Origin: Arthrobacter oryzae
GTDB lineage: Bacteria > Actinomycetota > Actinomycetes > Actinomycetales > Micrococcaceae
Direction: 5' to 3'
Length of the DNA: 64,000 bases
NCBI RefSeq assembly: GCF_003634095.1
Contig: NZ_RBIR01000001.1
Span: 620,001 to 684,000 of the forward strand
The first letter of the stretch is position 1, and every line of letters starts with the position of its first letter. The notes beneath the pieces were generated by a model. That model was not told where the DNA came from. It searched no databases and was given only the letters and a program-made list of their open reading frames with translations. Position numbers and translations under genes: made by a program. Shown here piece by piece: positions 36,151 through 44,554 of this stretch.

Positions 36151-36504
36151 ATGGTTGACATCGAACGGTTCCGGATCCTCCTGCAGGAACAGCGAGACCG
36201 CAAGCTTGCGCTCCTGCCCGCACTCCGCGGGGACATCCTCTCCGTCAATGCCGCCCGCCGGGACTCCAACGTGGATGACGAGCACGATCCCGAGGGCACC
36301 ACCATCGCCTTCGAACTGTCTCAGGCCTCCGCGCTCCTGGAGCAGAGCCGCGCTGGCCTGGCGCAGATAGACGCCGCACTAACCCGGATGGAAAACGGCT
36401 CCTACGGGACCTGCGAAGTGTGCGGCGCCACGATCCCCGAGGGCCGGCTGGAAGCCAGGCCATCGACGCCATATTGCCTCCAGCACGCCTCCGGCCGGGC
36501 TTGA
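36151..36504 (+). CDS. TraR/DksA family zinc-finger protein
   Basis: The 117-residue product has a coiled-coil N-terminal region (about 3-80, with LLQEQRDRKLALLPALRGD and LLEQSRAGLAQIDAALTRM) and a C-terminal zinc finger: Cys88 and Cys91 (CEVCG), Cys109 and His112 (YCLQH). The last ligand is His rather than Cys. DksA-type proteins bind in the RNA polymerase secondary channel; short actinobacterial homologues are mostly uncharacterised. The start at ATG 36151 follows TAGCCT by 8 nt. The stop overlaps or abuts the following M50B gene, so the two are co-transcribed. Confidence 0.88.
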   Translation: MVDIERFRILLQEQRDRKLALLPALRGDILSVNAARRDSNVDDEHDPEGTTIAFELSQASALLEQSRAGLAQIDAALTRMENGSYGTCEVCGATIPEGRLEARPSTPYCLQHASGRA

Positions 36505-36506
36505 TC

Positions 36507-37289
36507 GTGTTCGGGACGCAAGGGGATCCGAACCTGGCACAGACGTGGTGGGAGCGGATCGTTGCCGGATTCGCCCATGCCCCCAGCCCCCATGTGACTA
36601 GCACGGAGCTGGTGGTGGTGATCCTGCTGGCCGTGGCCGTATCCCTGCCACGGCTTACCTGGCGCTACTTTGGCTTGCTGGCCACCGTGACCCACGAACT
36701 CGGCCACGCCTTTGCCGCCCTCACCACCGGCCAGCGGCTCGGCGGCATTCGGCTGGGACTGGACCACTCGGGCACCACCACGACGTACAGCAGGAGCCGC
36801 GTGGCCGCCGCCTGGTCCACGTTCTGGGGCTATCCGGTGCCCGCCGTCGTCGGCGCTGTGATGGTCTGGTGCGGTTTCAACGGCTGGGGCCCGGCCGCGA
36901 TGTCCGTGGGCACGCTGATCCTGCTGGGGTCATTCCTGTTCCTCCGCAACGGGGTCGGCCTTCTCATCACCGCCGCCGCGGTGCTCGCCTCCGCGCTCCT
37001 GGTGCTGTTTGTGCCGCCGGTGTTCAACGGGCACGTGATGATTGTGTTGGGCTTGGCGCTTTTGGTCGCCGCCGTGAGGGACCTCGGCAAACTGGCCGAC
37101 GTTCACGTCCGCCACCGTGACAGGCTCCCGACGTCGGACGCCTATCTGCTCTCCCGGGCCACCTCTGTCCCGGCGGCAATATGGATTTTCTTCTTCGCCG
37201 CAGTGGTCGCCGGGGCCTGGTGGTTCGCCTGGCAGCCAATGGCGCCGGTGTTCACGGCCCTGTTCGGTCAGTTCAGTCCCCGGCCTTAG
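36507..37289 (+). CDS. M50B-like membrane metalloprotease family protein
   Basis: The product of about 260 residues is a membrane protein with the zinc motif HELGH in LATVTHELGHAFAALTTGQ, followed by YSRSR and about six hydrophobic segments. It fits Peptidase_M50B-type proteins, which share the site-2 protease fold but often have no known substrate. I chose GTG 36507; a TTG at 36501 overlapping the DksA stop as TTGA is an alternative. The last three bases, the stop TAG, are also the start of the -10 hexamer of the next gene. Confidence 0.82.
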   Translation: MFGTQGDPNLAQTWWERIVAGFAHAPSPHVTSTELVVVILLAVAVSLPRLTWRYFGLLATVTHELGHAFAALTTGQRLGGIRLGLDHSGTTTTYSRSRVAAAWSTFWGYPVPAVVGAVMVWCGFNGWGPAAMSVGTLILLGSFLFLRNGVGLLITAAAVLASALLVLFVPPVFNGHVMIVLGLALLVAAVRDLGKLADVHVRHRDRLPTSDAYLLSRATSVPAAIWIFFFAAVVAGAWWFAWQPMAPVFTALFGQFSPRP

Positions 37290-37292
37290 GCT
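37287..37292 (+). promoter_or_regulatory. Candidate -10 TAGGCT of GST-type reductase gene, overlapping a stop codon
   Basis: TAGGCT precedes the ATG at 37299 by 6 nt; its first three bases are the stop codon of the M50B gene. Confidence 0.55.
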
Positions 37293-37298
37293 GGACCC

Positions 37299-38366
37299 AT
37301 GAGCCAGACGACCCACACCGACGACCCGGGATTCAGCACCAAAGGCGCCTACGTGACCGGCGGCGAGGAATTCACCCGGGACACCAACTACATCGAGGAC
37401 CGGATCACCCGGGACGGCGCCCCCGGCCGCAACGGCGAACCCGGCTGGCCCGTCCAGCCAGGCCGTTACCGTCTCATCGCGGCGCGCGCCTGCCCGTGGG
37501 CCAACCGCACGGTCATCGTTCGGCGGCTGCTCGGCCTCGAGGACGTCATCTCGCTCGGCCAGCCCGGCCCCACCCACGACGCCCGGTCCTGGACCTTCGA
37601 CCTCGATCCGGGCGGCAAGGATCCGGTCCTCGGGATCGAACGCATCCAGGACGCCTATTTCCGCCGCTTCCCCGACTACCCCCGCGGGATCACGGTTCCC
37701 GCCATCGTGGACGTTCCCAGCGGCCAGGTGGTGACCAACAACTTCCCACAGATCACGCTCGACTTCGCCACCGAATGGACGCAGTACCACCGGCCCGGCG
37801 CGCCCGAGCTGTACCCGGAGCACCTGAGGGCAGAAATCGACGCCGTCAACAAGCGCGTGTTCACGGAGGTGAACAACGGCGTCTACCGGTGCGGATTTGC
37901 CGGCTCCCAGGAGGCATATGACGCCGCCTACAGCAGGCTCTGGACGGCATTGGATTGGCTGGAGGAACGCCTCGCCGGGCAGCGGTACCTCGTGGGCGAC
38001 ACCATCACCGAGGCCGATGTCCGGCTGTTCACAACCCTGGTCCGTTTCGACGCCGTCTACCACGGGCACTTTAAGTGCAACCGGCAAAAGCTGAGCGAAA
38101 TGCCGGTCCTGTGGGCCTACGCACGCGACCTCTTCCAGACTCCGGGGTTCGGTGACACAGTCGACTTTGTGCAGATCAAACAGCACTACTACATCGTCCA
38201 CGAGGACATCAATCCCACCGGAATCGTTCCGCGCGGCCCGGAGCTCGGCAACTGGCTCGCCAAGCACGGCCGCGACGAACTCGGCGGCCGGCCGTTCGGC
38301 GACGGCACGCCCCCGGGACCGGTCAGGGCCGGCGAAGAGGTGACCCCGGGACACGGCGCAGCCTGA
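37299..38366 (+). CDS. Xi-class glutathione S-transferase / glutathionyl-hydroquinone reductase-like
   Basis: The 355-residue product has the Xi-class thioredoxin-like domain with the active-site motif ACPWANRT (Cys65) and a helical C-terminal domain (about 170-310) with YRCGFAGSQEAYDAAY and FVQIKQHYYIVHEDINPTGIVP, the motif that places Tyr and His near the active site. In proteobacteria such enzymes reduce glutathionyl-hydroquinones. This organism makes mycothiol (mshC is at 11.7-13.0 kb), so mycothiol conjugates are the likely substrate; that is inference. It is transcribed from its own leaderless promoter. Confidence 0.92.
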   Translation: MSQTTHTDDPGFSTKGAYVTGGEEFTRDTNYIEDRITRDGAPGRNGEPGWPVQPGRYRLIAARACPWANRTVIVRRLLGLEDVISLGQPGPTHDARSWTFDLDPGGKDPVLGIERIQDAYFRRFPDYPRGITVPAIVDVPSGQVVTNNFPQITLDFATEWTQYHRPGAPELYPEHLRAEIDAVNKRVFTEVNNGVYRCGFAGSQEAYDAAYSRLWTALDWLEERLAGQRYLVGDTITEADVRLFTTLVRFDAVYHGHFKCNRQKLSEMPVLWAYARDLFQTPGFGDTVDFVQIKQHYYIVHEDINPTGIVPRGPELGNWLAKHGRDELGGRPFGDGTPPGPVRAGEEVTPGHGAA

Positions 38367-38390
38367 GGCCGCCGGCGCCCCGGTCGCCGC

Positions 38391-38396
38391 TAGTGT
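38391..38396 (+). promoter_or_regulatory. Candidate -10 TAGTGT of serine hydrolase gene (leaderless)
   Basis: TAGTGT is followed by 7 nt and the ATG at 38404. The spacing favours this ATG over the in-frame GTG at 38395 that lies inside the hexamer. Confidence 0.55.
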
Positions 38397-38403
38397 GTTG
38401 GAC

Positions 38404-39543
38404 ATGAACCTGCGGTCCACGGAACACACAGCGCAGTCCCTCTCGGCCGGCTTTGCCGCCGAAGAGTTCACGGAAGTGCGTGAGCTCTTCGACTCATTCC
38501 TTTCCGAGGACCGGGACTACAGCGCGCAGTTGTCCGTCTACCGCGACGGCACCAACGTGGTGGACCTTCGCGGCGGCCCGGGGTTCGCACCCGGCGACAT
38601 CACGGGCACCTACTCGTGTTCCAAAGGCGCCGCCGCGATGGTCATCGCGCTCCTCGTCCAGGAGAACCTCCTCGACTTGGACCAGACCGTCGTGTCCTAC
38701 TGGCCTGAGTTCGGCGTCCACGGCAAGGACCTGCTCACTGTCCGGCAGGCGCTGTCCCACCAGGCCGGGCTTCCCGGCGTCGCTGGCGGATTCGCCCTGG
38801 AGGACTTCACCACCCCCGACGCGGCCGGCCGGCTCGCGGCCTCTGCGCCGCTGTGGCGGCCGGGCACGGCTTTTGGCTATCACGCATTGACCATCGGGAT
38901 CCTCATGGAGGAACTCTGCCGCCGTACGGCCGGAATGCCGCTCCAGCGACTCTACGACGAGCGTATCCGCCGTCCCTGGGGCATCGACTTCTTCCTGGGC
39001 CTGCCCGAGGACCAGGAGTCCCGGTACCGCGAGGCGCTCTATGACGCGGACCCGGCGCCGGCGTGGCTGGATCCGCTTAGCCTCGACGGACTGACCAGCA
39101 ATGCGCCGGTCAGCACCATCATGGAACTGCCCAACCACCGTGCCGTGCGGGCCTCCGGAATGAGCAGCGCCGGCGGCGTGGGATCCGCCGCAGGCCTGGC
39201 CAGGCTGTATGCCGCCGCCACGACCGGGGTGGACGGCAGTCCCGCGTTCCTGAGCCCGGGCACCATCGATCTCATGGCGGCGGAGCAGGTGTGGGGACTG
39301 GACCGGTGCTCAGGCTCGGACAACGCATTTGCCGTGGTGTTCATGAAACCCCAACCGGGACGGAACTTCGGTAGCCACCTGGCCTTCGGGCACGAGGGCG
39401 CCAATGCATCCCTCGGCTTCGCCGATCCCGGCTACGGCCTCGGATTCGGGTACGTGCCGCGCCGCAGCGAAGAAGGCCGGACCAACGGCCGGGCCCAGCG
39501 GCTCTCCGCGGCAGTACGGCGGGCCGCCCACGCCGCGTCCTGA
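38404..39543 (+). CDS. Serine hydrolase (beta-lactamase / EstB-like family)
   Basis: The 379-residue product shows the SxxK motif SCSK (Ser71, Lys74), and FGYHALTIGILMEEL supplies the second-motif Tyr. GHEGANASLGFADPGYGLGFGYV near the C-terminus replaces the KTG box with HEG, as in class C-like esterases of the EstB type (shown in parts as FGHEGANAS and GFADPGYG). No signal peptide is present, so it is likely a cytoplasmic esterase rather than a beta-lactamase. Natural substrate unknown. It is transcribed alone from a leaderless promoter. Confidence 0.9.
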   Translation: MNLRSTEHTAQSLSAGFAAEEFTEVRELFDSFLSEDRDYSAQLSVYRDGTNVVDLRGGPGFAPGDITGTYSCSKGAAAMVIALLVQENLLDLDQTVVSYWPEFGVHGKDLLTVRQALSHQAGLPGVAGGFALEDFTTPDAAGRLAASAPLWRPGTAFGYHALTIGILMEELCRRTAGMPLQRLYDERIRRPWGIDFFLGLPEDQESRYREALYDADPAPAWLDPLSLDGLTSNAPVSTIMELPNHRAVRASGMSSAGGVGSAAGLARLYAAATTGVDGSPAFLSPGTIDLMAAEQVWGLDRCSGSDNAFAVVFMKPQPGRNFGSHLAFGHEGANASLGFADPGYGLGFGYVPRRSEEGRTNGRAQRLSAAVRRAAHAAS

Positions 39544-39620
39544 GCGGTATCCTCGGTCTCCAACAGGCTCCTGGAGCGCCGGCGCAGGTTCGTCCAGTTG
39601 TCGCAGTAGCCTCACGGCCC

Positions 39621-39626
39621 TAGGGT
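39621..39626 (+). promoter_or_regulatory. Candidate -10 TAGGGT of FUSC gene
   Basis: TAGGGT is followed by 8 nt and the ATG at 39635. Confidence 0.5.
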
Positions 39627-39634
39627 GAGCCGGG

Positions 39635-40798
39635 ATGGTCAATCCAGAAAAGACAACAGAGAATCCGCCCTCCTGGCTGCGCATACGGGCCCACGGCGCG
39701 GCCAGTGGCGTCGCGGCGGCGCTCGTGTGGCCGCGGCTCCAGCTGGCCCTGAAAGCGGCGTTGGCCGCGGGCATCGCGTTCGCGATCGCCCCCTTCATGC
39801 CGGGCTCCGCCGCGGATTATCCCTACTACGCCCCGCTCGGCGCCCTGGTGGCCATGTACGAGAACGTCGCCGGTTCCATGCGCCAGGGCCTGCAGGCGCT
39901 GGTCGGCCTGTCGATCGGGGTAGGGCTGGCGTTCATGCTGTTCAGCCTCGGTCATCCGACTCCGCTGACGGTCGCGGTGGTCATGGGGCTGGGCGTGGTC
40001 CTGGCCGGGCTGCCGAGGATCGGTTCGGGCCGGGACTGGATCCCGACGGCGGCCCTCCTGGTACTGCTGGTCGGCGGACACAACCCGGACGCGTTTTCCT
40101 TCGGGTACCTTTTCCAGATGGCGGTCGGCGTCACGGTAGGCATAGTCGTGAATCTGCTCGTATTCCCGCCACTGCACTTCCGGGCCGCGGCCTTGAGCAT
40201 CGTGGAACTGCGTCAGGCGCTCGCCCAACAGCTCTGGGACATGGGCAAGGCGCTCAAGGAAAGCTGGCCTCCGGAGCATGTTGACTGGTCCCGTCGCTCG
40301 GAAGCGCTCGCGGCGCACGCCCGCTCGGTGCGGTACGCCGTCGAGAAAGCTGACGCCAGTCGCCAGGCCAACCCCCGCCGCCGCCTGCATCCGCGCGACA
40401 TCAACCTCGACTACCGCAACCTGCGGGACCTCGAGAAGCTCACATTCCACGTCCAGGACGTGACCCAGGTGCTCTCGGACGTCATCTGGGCCGAGGACAC
40501 CCCGTTCGTTATTCCGGACGAATACGCGGCACCCCTCGGTGACGCCATGGCCGCCGTCGGTGACCTGCTGCGAGCCACGGAGGAAGACAACCCGGATCGC
40601 CAGGCCGAACTGACCCGCACCGCCGATGAGGAGATCAACGAACTCACCGCCCGGCTTGGCTCCGAGCCGCACCCCAGCGACGCCCCCAGCGCGGTGGAAT
40701 CCATCCTTATGAGCCTGCACCGCATGCTGCGCGTTGCACGGCCCCGCCGGCCCGAAGGCCAACAGGCGGACCCGTCCGGCAGCCCGTCCGAAACCTAG
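39635..40798 (+). CDS. FUSC family membrane protein
   Basis: The 387-residue product has about six membrane helices in residues 30-180 (AALAAGIAFAIAPFMPG; YAPLGALVAMYENVAGSMRQ) and a long soluble helical C-terminal half. The layout and the YAPLGALVAM... RQGLQALVG pattern match FUSC/ArAE-type proteins (fusaric acid and aromatic acid exporters). The substrate is unknown. The ATG at 39635 follows TAGGGT by 8 nt. It faces the MaoC gene convergently, with a branched hairpin between them. Confidence 0.85.
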   Translation: MVNPEKTTENPPSWLRIRAHGAASGVAAALVWPRLQLALKAALAAGIAFAIAPFMPGSAADYPYYAPLGALVAMYENVAGSMRQGLQALVGLSIGVGLAFMLFSLGHPTPLTVAVVMGLGVVLAGLPRIGSGRDWIPTAALLVLLVGGHNPDAFSFGYLFQMAVGVTVGIVVNLLVFPPLHFRAAALSIVELRQALAQQLWDMGKALKESWPPEHVDWSRRSEALAAHARSVRYAVEKADASRQANPRRRLHPRDINLDYRNLRDLEKLTFHVQDVTQVLSDVIWAEDTPFVIPDEYAAPLGDAMAAVGDLLRATEEDNPDRQAELTRTADEEINELTARLGSEPHPSDAPSAVESILMSLHRMLRVARPRRPEGQQADPSGSPSET

Positions 40799-40810
40799 GC
40801 AACCGGCAGG

Positions 40811-40867
40811 CACAACGACGGCGGCTCCGGCGGGGTTGACCCCGTCGCGGATGCCGCCGTCGGGCTG
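40811..40867. terminator. Branched hairpin between convergent genes
   Basis: cgacggcggc (40816-40825) pairs with gccgccgtcg (40853-40862), and a smaller stem cggggt/accccg (40831-40844) sits inside the loop. It fits a bidirectional terminator for the FUSC and MaoC genes. Confidence 0.65.
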
Positions 40868-40880
40868 TGTGCGGAGCAGG

Positions 40881-41795
40881 CTAGTCCAGCGCCGCGACGG
40901 TCCCGCTGAAGTGCCGGCGCCCGGACAGTGGGTTCCAGGCCACGTATGCCGAGCGCGCCCATGCGCCGCCGTCGCCTTGGACGGTATTGATGTCCAGGGC
41001 GACGCGGGCCGGAAGGAAGACCGGCGCATCGAAGGCCACCTCCCAGCTGAAGGAGTCACCCTTGACGGCACCGACGTCGGCCAGTGCCCGCGACGCGAGG
41101 TACATTCCGTGCGCGAGGGACCGGCGCATTCCCAGGGCCTTGGCCGTGAGGACGCTCAGGTGAATGGGGTTGAAGTCACCGGACACGGCGGCGTAGGCGC
41201 GTCCGGTGTCCACGCCCAGCTGCCAGAGTGCCGTGGGATCGGGTACCGAAAAGGGCGGCTGCGTGACTGGCGCCGAGGGCTTGTCTATCCCGGGCAGGAA
41301 GACGCCCTTGGCAAGGTAGGTCGAGATCCCGCGCCACAGGAGGGCTTCCCGCCCGGCCGTCCGGACCTCAGCCACGACGTCGAGCTGGGTCCCGGTGCGG
41401 TGGCCGCGCAGATTCTCCACCCGCGCCCGGATGTCCAGGGCCTCCGTGAACAGGATTGGCCCGGACTGCACCACCTTGTTCGTCAGGTGGATCATGCCCA
41501 GCAGCGGCAGCGGAAAATCGTCCCGGCTCATTACGCTCATGGCCAGCGGGAAGGCAAGGGCATGGATGAAACCGGCGGGCAGCACATCACCCGCCGTCTC
41601 GCCGATCAGGTGCTGGTACGCCGTCAGATTGGCGACGTCGGCCCTCACGCCGCGCACCTCGTGGGTGTAGGCCGGCAATTCGGTGCCGCCGTGGGTGCCC
41701 AAGACCCGGCGCCGTGCAGCCGCGGCCGCCGCGTTGACGTAGAGCTTGGACAGGGCCGGCATCTCCCCCAGGATGACGGTCTGGAAATCGCTCAT
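40881..41795 (-). CDS. MaoC-like hotdog-fold hydratase
   Basis: The 304-residue product has two hotdog halves. The C-terminal half holds the hydratase motif YAAVSGDFNPIHLSVLTAKA with catalytic Asp and His, then SLAHGMYLASRAL. The N-terminal half (about 50-150) lacks the motif and probably binds the acyl chain. It should hydrate enoyl-thioesters. Its ATG overlaps the fabG stop by 4 nt (ATGA), so the two are translationally coupled as part of the thiolase-fabG-maoC operon. Confidence 0.9.
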   Translation of the reverse strand: MSDFQTVILGEMPALSKLYVNAAAAAARRRVLGTHGGTELPAYTHEVRGVRADVANLTAYQHLIGETAGDVLPAGFIHALAFPLAMSVMSRDDFPLPLLGMIHLTNKVVQSGPILFTEALDIRARVENLRGHRTGTQLDVVAEVRTAGREALLWRGISTYLAKGVFLPGIDKPSAPVTQPPFSVPDPTALWQLGVDTGRAYAAVSGDFNPIHLSVLTAKALGMRRSLAHGMYLASRALADVGAVKGDSFSWEVAFDAPVFLPARVALDINTVQGDGGAWARSAYVAWNPLSGRRHFSGTVAALD

Positions 41796-43132
41796 GCGCC
41801 CACCAGATTCTGCCCGCAGACGCGCAGCACCTCTCCTGTAATCCCGCCGGCGGCGTCGCTCGCCAGGAATGCGATGGCCTCGGCGACGTCCCCCGGCTGG
41901 CCGCCCTGCTGCAAGGAGTTGAGCCGCCTGGCCACTTCGCGGGTGGCGAAGGGAATCCGGGCGGTCATCTCGGTTTCGATGAAGCCCGGAGCCACGGCAT
42001 TGATGGACCCGCCGCGCTCGCCGATCAGCGGGGCCGTGGCCCGTACCAAGCCGATCACGCCGGCCTTGGACGCGGCATAGTTGGTCTGGCCGCGGTTGCC
42101 GGCGACGCCGCTCGTGGAGGCGACGGACACGATTCTTGGCGCGGCGCGGAAGTGTTCCGAGGCCAGGAGGGCCTCGTTGATCCTTAGCTGGGCGGCCACG
42201 TTGACCCCGATCACCGAGTTCCAGCGGTCCGTATCCATGTTCGCCAGGAGTTTGTCGCGCGTGATTCCGGCGTTGTGGATCACGGTGTCCAGCCGGCCGT
42301 GGCGTGCCACGGCGTGGTCGATGATCCGCTGGCCGGCATCGGTGCGGCTGATGTCCAGCTGCAGGGCTGTTCCGTGGACCTCGTTGGCCACCGCCGCGAG
42401 GTGGTCCCCCGCGGCGGGGATGTCGACGAGGACCAGCGTGGCGCCGTCGCGGTAGAGGGTCCGGGCAATGGCGGCCCCGATGCCCCGTGCGGCGCCGGTC
42501 ACGACGGCGACCCTCCCGGCCAAGGGCTTCTCGACGTCGTCGGGAAGCTGGCCGGCTGAGGACGTGACGGTCAGGAACTGTCCATCCACGAATGCGGAGC
42601 GGCCGGAGAGGAAAAACCTCAACGCCCCGAGCGTTGACGGGCTGGTGGTCGCGATGCCGTCCGCGAGCAGGATGCCGTTGCCGGTGGCACCGGCGCGTAG
42701 TTCCTTCGCCAGCGACCGTAGGAGCCCGTCCACGCCCTGCCGGGCAGCGGCGGTTGCCGGGTCCGCGGCGGACCCGGCCGTACGGGATACGGTGATGATT
42801 CGACCGTTCGGAGCGAGGTCGCGCAGCGAAGCGGCAGCGGTGAGGACCGGCTTTTCCAGATCCTCGGGCCTGCCCAGGTCGTCCAGCACCAGGATGATGG
42901 CGCCGAGCTTTTCCTTGGGGATCGCGTGGCGGCGGACGTCCAGGTCCCAGCCCAGGAGGGCTGCGGCGAGGCTATCGGCGCCGTCGGTGGAACCTTGGAC
43001 CAGGATCGGTCCTTCGACAAGCGGACTGCCGGGCCTGTGGCGGCGGAGGACCACCGGTTGCGGAAGCCCGAGCCGCTTGGCGATGTCTCTGCCGGGTCCG
43101 TGGCTGACGAACCGGATGTATTTGTCGGTCAT
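41792..43132 (-). CDS. fabG: 3-oxoacyl-ACP/CoA reductase, high-molecular-weight FabG type
   Basis: The 446-residue product is nearly twice the size of ordinary FabG. Residues 1-200 form an N-terminal Rossmann-like domain without a nucleotide-binding glycine motif. Residues 205-446 are a complete SDR domain with VTGAARGIG (211-219), NAG (287-289), Ser338, Tyr351 and Lys355 as catalytic residues. This matches the mycobacterial FabG4 (HMwFabG) type (family knowledge), which uses NADH and acts on acyl-CoAs. ATG 43132 has a good ribosome site (aagggga). It lies 10 bases after the thiolase stop. Confidence 0.93.
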   Translation of the reverse strand: MTDKYIRFVSHGPGRDIAKRLGLPQPVVLRRHRPGSPLVEGPILVQGSTDGADSLAAALLGWDLDVRRHAIPKEKLGAIILVLDDLGRPEDLEKPVLTAAASLRDLAPNGRIITVSRTAGSAADPATAAARQGVDGLLRSLAKELRAGATGNGILLADGIATTSPSTLGALRFFLSGRSAFVDGQFLTVTSSAGQLPDDVEKPLAGRVAVVTGAARGIGAAIARTLYRDGATLVLVDIPAAGDHLAAVANEVHGTALQLDISRTDAGQRIIDHAVARHGRLDTVIHNAGITRDKLLANMDTDRWNSVIGVNVAAQLRINEALLASEHFRAAPRIVSVASTSGVAGNRGQTNYAASKAGVIGLVRATAPLIGERGGSINAVAPGFIETEMTARIPFATREVARRLNSLQQGGQPGDVAEAIAFLASDAAGGITGEVLRVCGQNLVGA

Positions 43133-43142
43133 GACGTTCCCC

Positions 43143-44492
43143 TTAGAGTGCTTCGAGGATTGCGACGACGCCCTGGCCGCCGGCGGCGCAGATGGATACG
43201 AGCCCGCGCGCCGGGCGCCCGTTGACCTGGCCCCGGGCGTGCAGCATTTTTGCCAGCGACGCCACGATCCGCCCGCCCGTGGCGGCGAACGGGTGGCCGG
43301 CGGCAAGCGAGGAGCCGTTGACGTTCAGTTTGGACCGGTCGACGCTGCCCAACGCGCCGTCCAGGCCCAGCCGGGTACGGCAGAACTCTTCGTCCTCCCA
43401 CGCGGCCAGCGTGCTCAGCACCGTGCCGGCGAACGCCTCGTGGATCTCGAAGAAGTCGATGTCCCCAAGGGTGAGATTGTGGCGGGCGAGCAGCCGCGGC
43501 ACGGCGAACACCGGGGCCATGAGCAGCCCGTCCTTGCCGTGGACGAAGTCGACGGCGGCCGCTTCCCCGTCAACCACCGTGGCGAGCTTGGGGAGGTCGT
43601 GGGCATCAGCCCACTCTTCGGAAGCGAGCAGCACGGTCGACGCGCCGTCCGTCAGCGGGGTGGAATTGCCCGCCGTCATGGTCGCCTCGGCCCCCAGATT
43701 CTTGCCGAAGACGGGTTTGAGCGTGGCCAGCTTCTCCGGGCTCGTATCAGGGCGCAGGTTGGCGTCGCGGCTCAGGCCCCGGTAGGGGGTCAGGAGGTCG
43801 TCGAAGAAGCCGGCGTCGTAAGCGGCGGCGAGATTTCGGTGGCTGTTGAAGGCGAGTTCGTCCTGGGCCTCGCGGGTGATCTTCCACTGCGCGGTGGTCA
43901 GCGCCTGGTGCTCGCCCATCGAGAGCCCGGTGCGCGGCTCGCCCGTGTTCGGGGCATCGGGGGCCAGGTCCTTGGGCCGGAGCCGGCTCAGGACCTGCAG
44001 CTTCCGGGACACCGTCTTGGCGCGGTTCAGGTCCAGGAGCACCTCGCGGAGCCCTTCGCTGACGGCGATGGGTGCGTCCGACGCGGAGTCCACGCCGCCG
44101 GCGATCGCCGAATCGATCTGGCCCAGCTTGATCTTGTTCGCCAGGCCGAGGACCGTTTCCAGCCCGGTCGCGCACGCCTGCTGCAGGTCATAAGCGGGGG
44201 TCTCCGCGGCCAGGGCCGAGCCCAGGACGGCTTCCCTGGTGAGGTTGAAATCGCGGGAGTGCTTAAGGACGGCTCCGGCCGCGACTTCCCCGATCCGCTC
44301 CTCCTGCAGACCGAAGCGTGCGATCAGTCCGTCCAGCGCGGCGGTCAGCATGTCCTGGTTGGAGGACTTGGTGTACGCGCCGCCTGCCCGGGCGAACGGG
44401 ATGCGGTTGCCGCCCACGACCACGGCCTTGCGCAACTGCGTCGCGGCTGCAGGTTCATGGGTTCCGGGTACTGACTGTCCGTCAACGGACAT
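43143..44492 (-). CDS. fadI: Acetyl-CoA C-acetyltransferase (thiolase, FadI-like)
   Basis: The 449-residue product is a degradative-type thiolase. Cys107 in LQQACATGLE is the nucleophile, EIHEAFAG and LAAGHPFAATGGR give the active-site His residues, and SICAAGGQG holds the second Cys. It cleaves 3-ketoacyl-CoA (or condenses acetyl-CoA) and should work with the downstream FabG and MaoC proteins. ATG 44492 is preceded by aaggaga. The promoter region contains a 33-bp palindromic operator shared with the divergent TetR gene. Confidence 0.92.
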   Translation of the reverse strand: MSVDGQSVPGTHEPAAATQLRKAVVVGGNRIPFARAGGAYTKSSNQDMLTAALDGLIARFGLQEERIGEVAAGAVLKHSRDFNLTREAVLGSALAAETPAYDLQQACATGLETVLGLANKIKLGQIDSAIAGGVDSASDAPIAVSEGLREVLLDLNRAKTVSRKLQVLSRLRPKDLAPDAPNTGEPRTGLSMGEHQALTTAQWKITREAQDELAFNSHRNLAAAYDAGFFDDLLTPYRGLSRDANLRPDTSPEKLATLKPVFGKNLGAEATMTAGNSTPLTDGASTVLLASEEWADAHDLPKLATVVDGEAAAVDFVHGKDGLLMAPVFAVPRLLARHNLTLGDIDFFEIHEAFAGTVLSTLAAWEDEEFCRTRLGLDGALGSVDRSKLNVNGSSLAAGHPFAATGGRIVASLAKMLHARGQVNGRPARGLVSICAAGGQGVVAILEAL

Positions 44493-44521
44493 GGGCTGTC
44501 TCCTTCGATCAATGCGGTTAC

Positions 44522-44554
44522 CGATACCCAGCGTACCTGATACGCTGGGTATCG
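44522..44554. promoter_or_regulatory. Palindromic operator for the TetR regulator
   Basis: Perfect 14-bp inverted arms (cgatacccagcgta and tacgctgggtatcg) flank the 5-bp spacer cctga. Each arm carries TACGCT as an outward -10 element on the strand leading away. The right arm ends at the first base of the TetR GTG start. Confidence 0.88.

Noticed and set aside
42468..44474. 668-codon plus-strand frame across fabG and the thiolase
   Set aside because: Covers two well-supported minus-strand genes. The translation lacks any domain signature.
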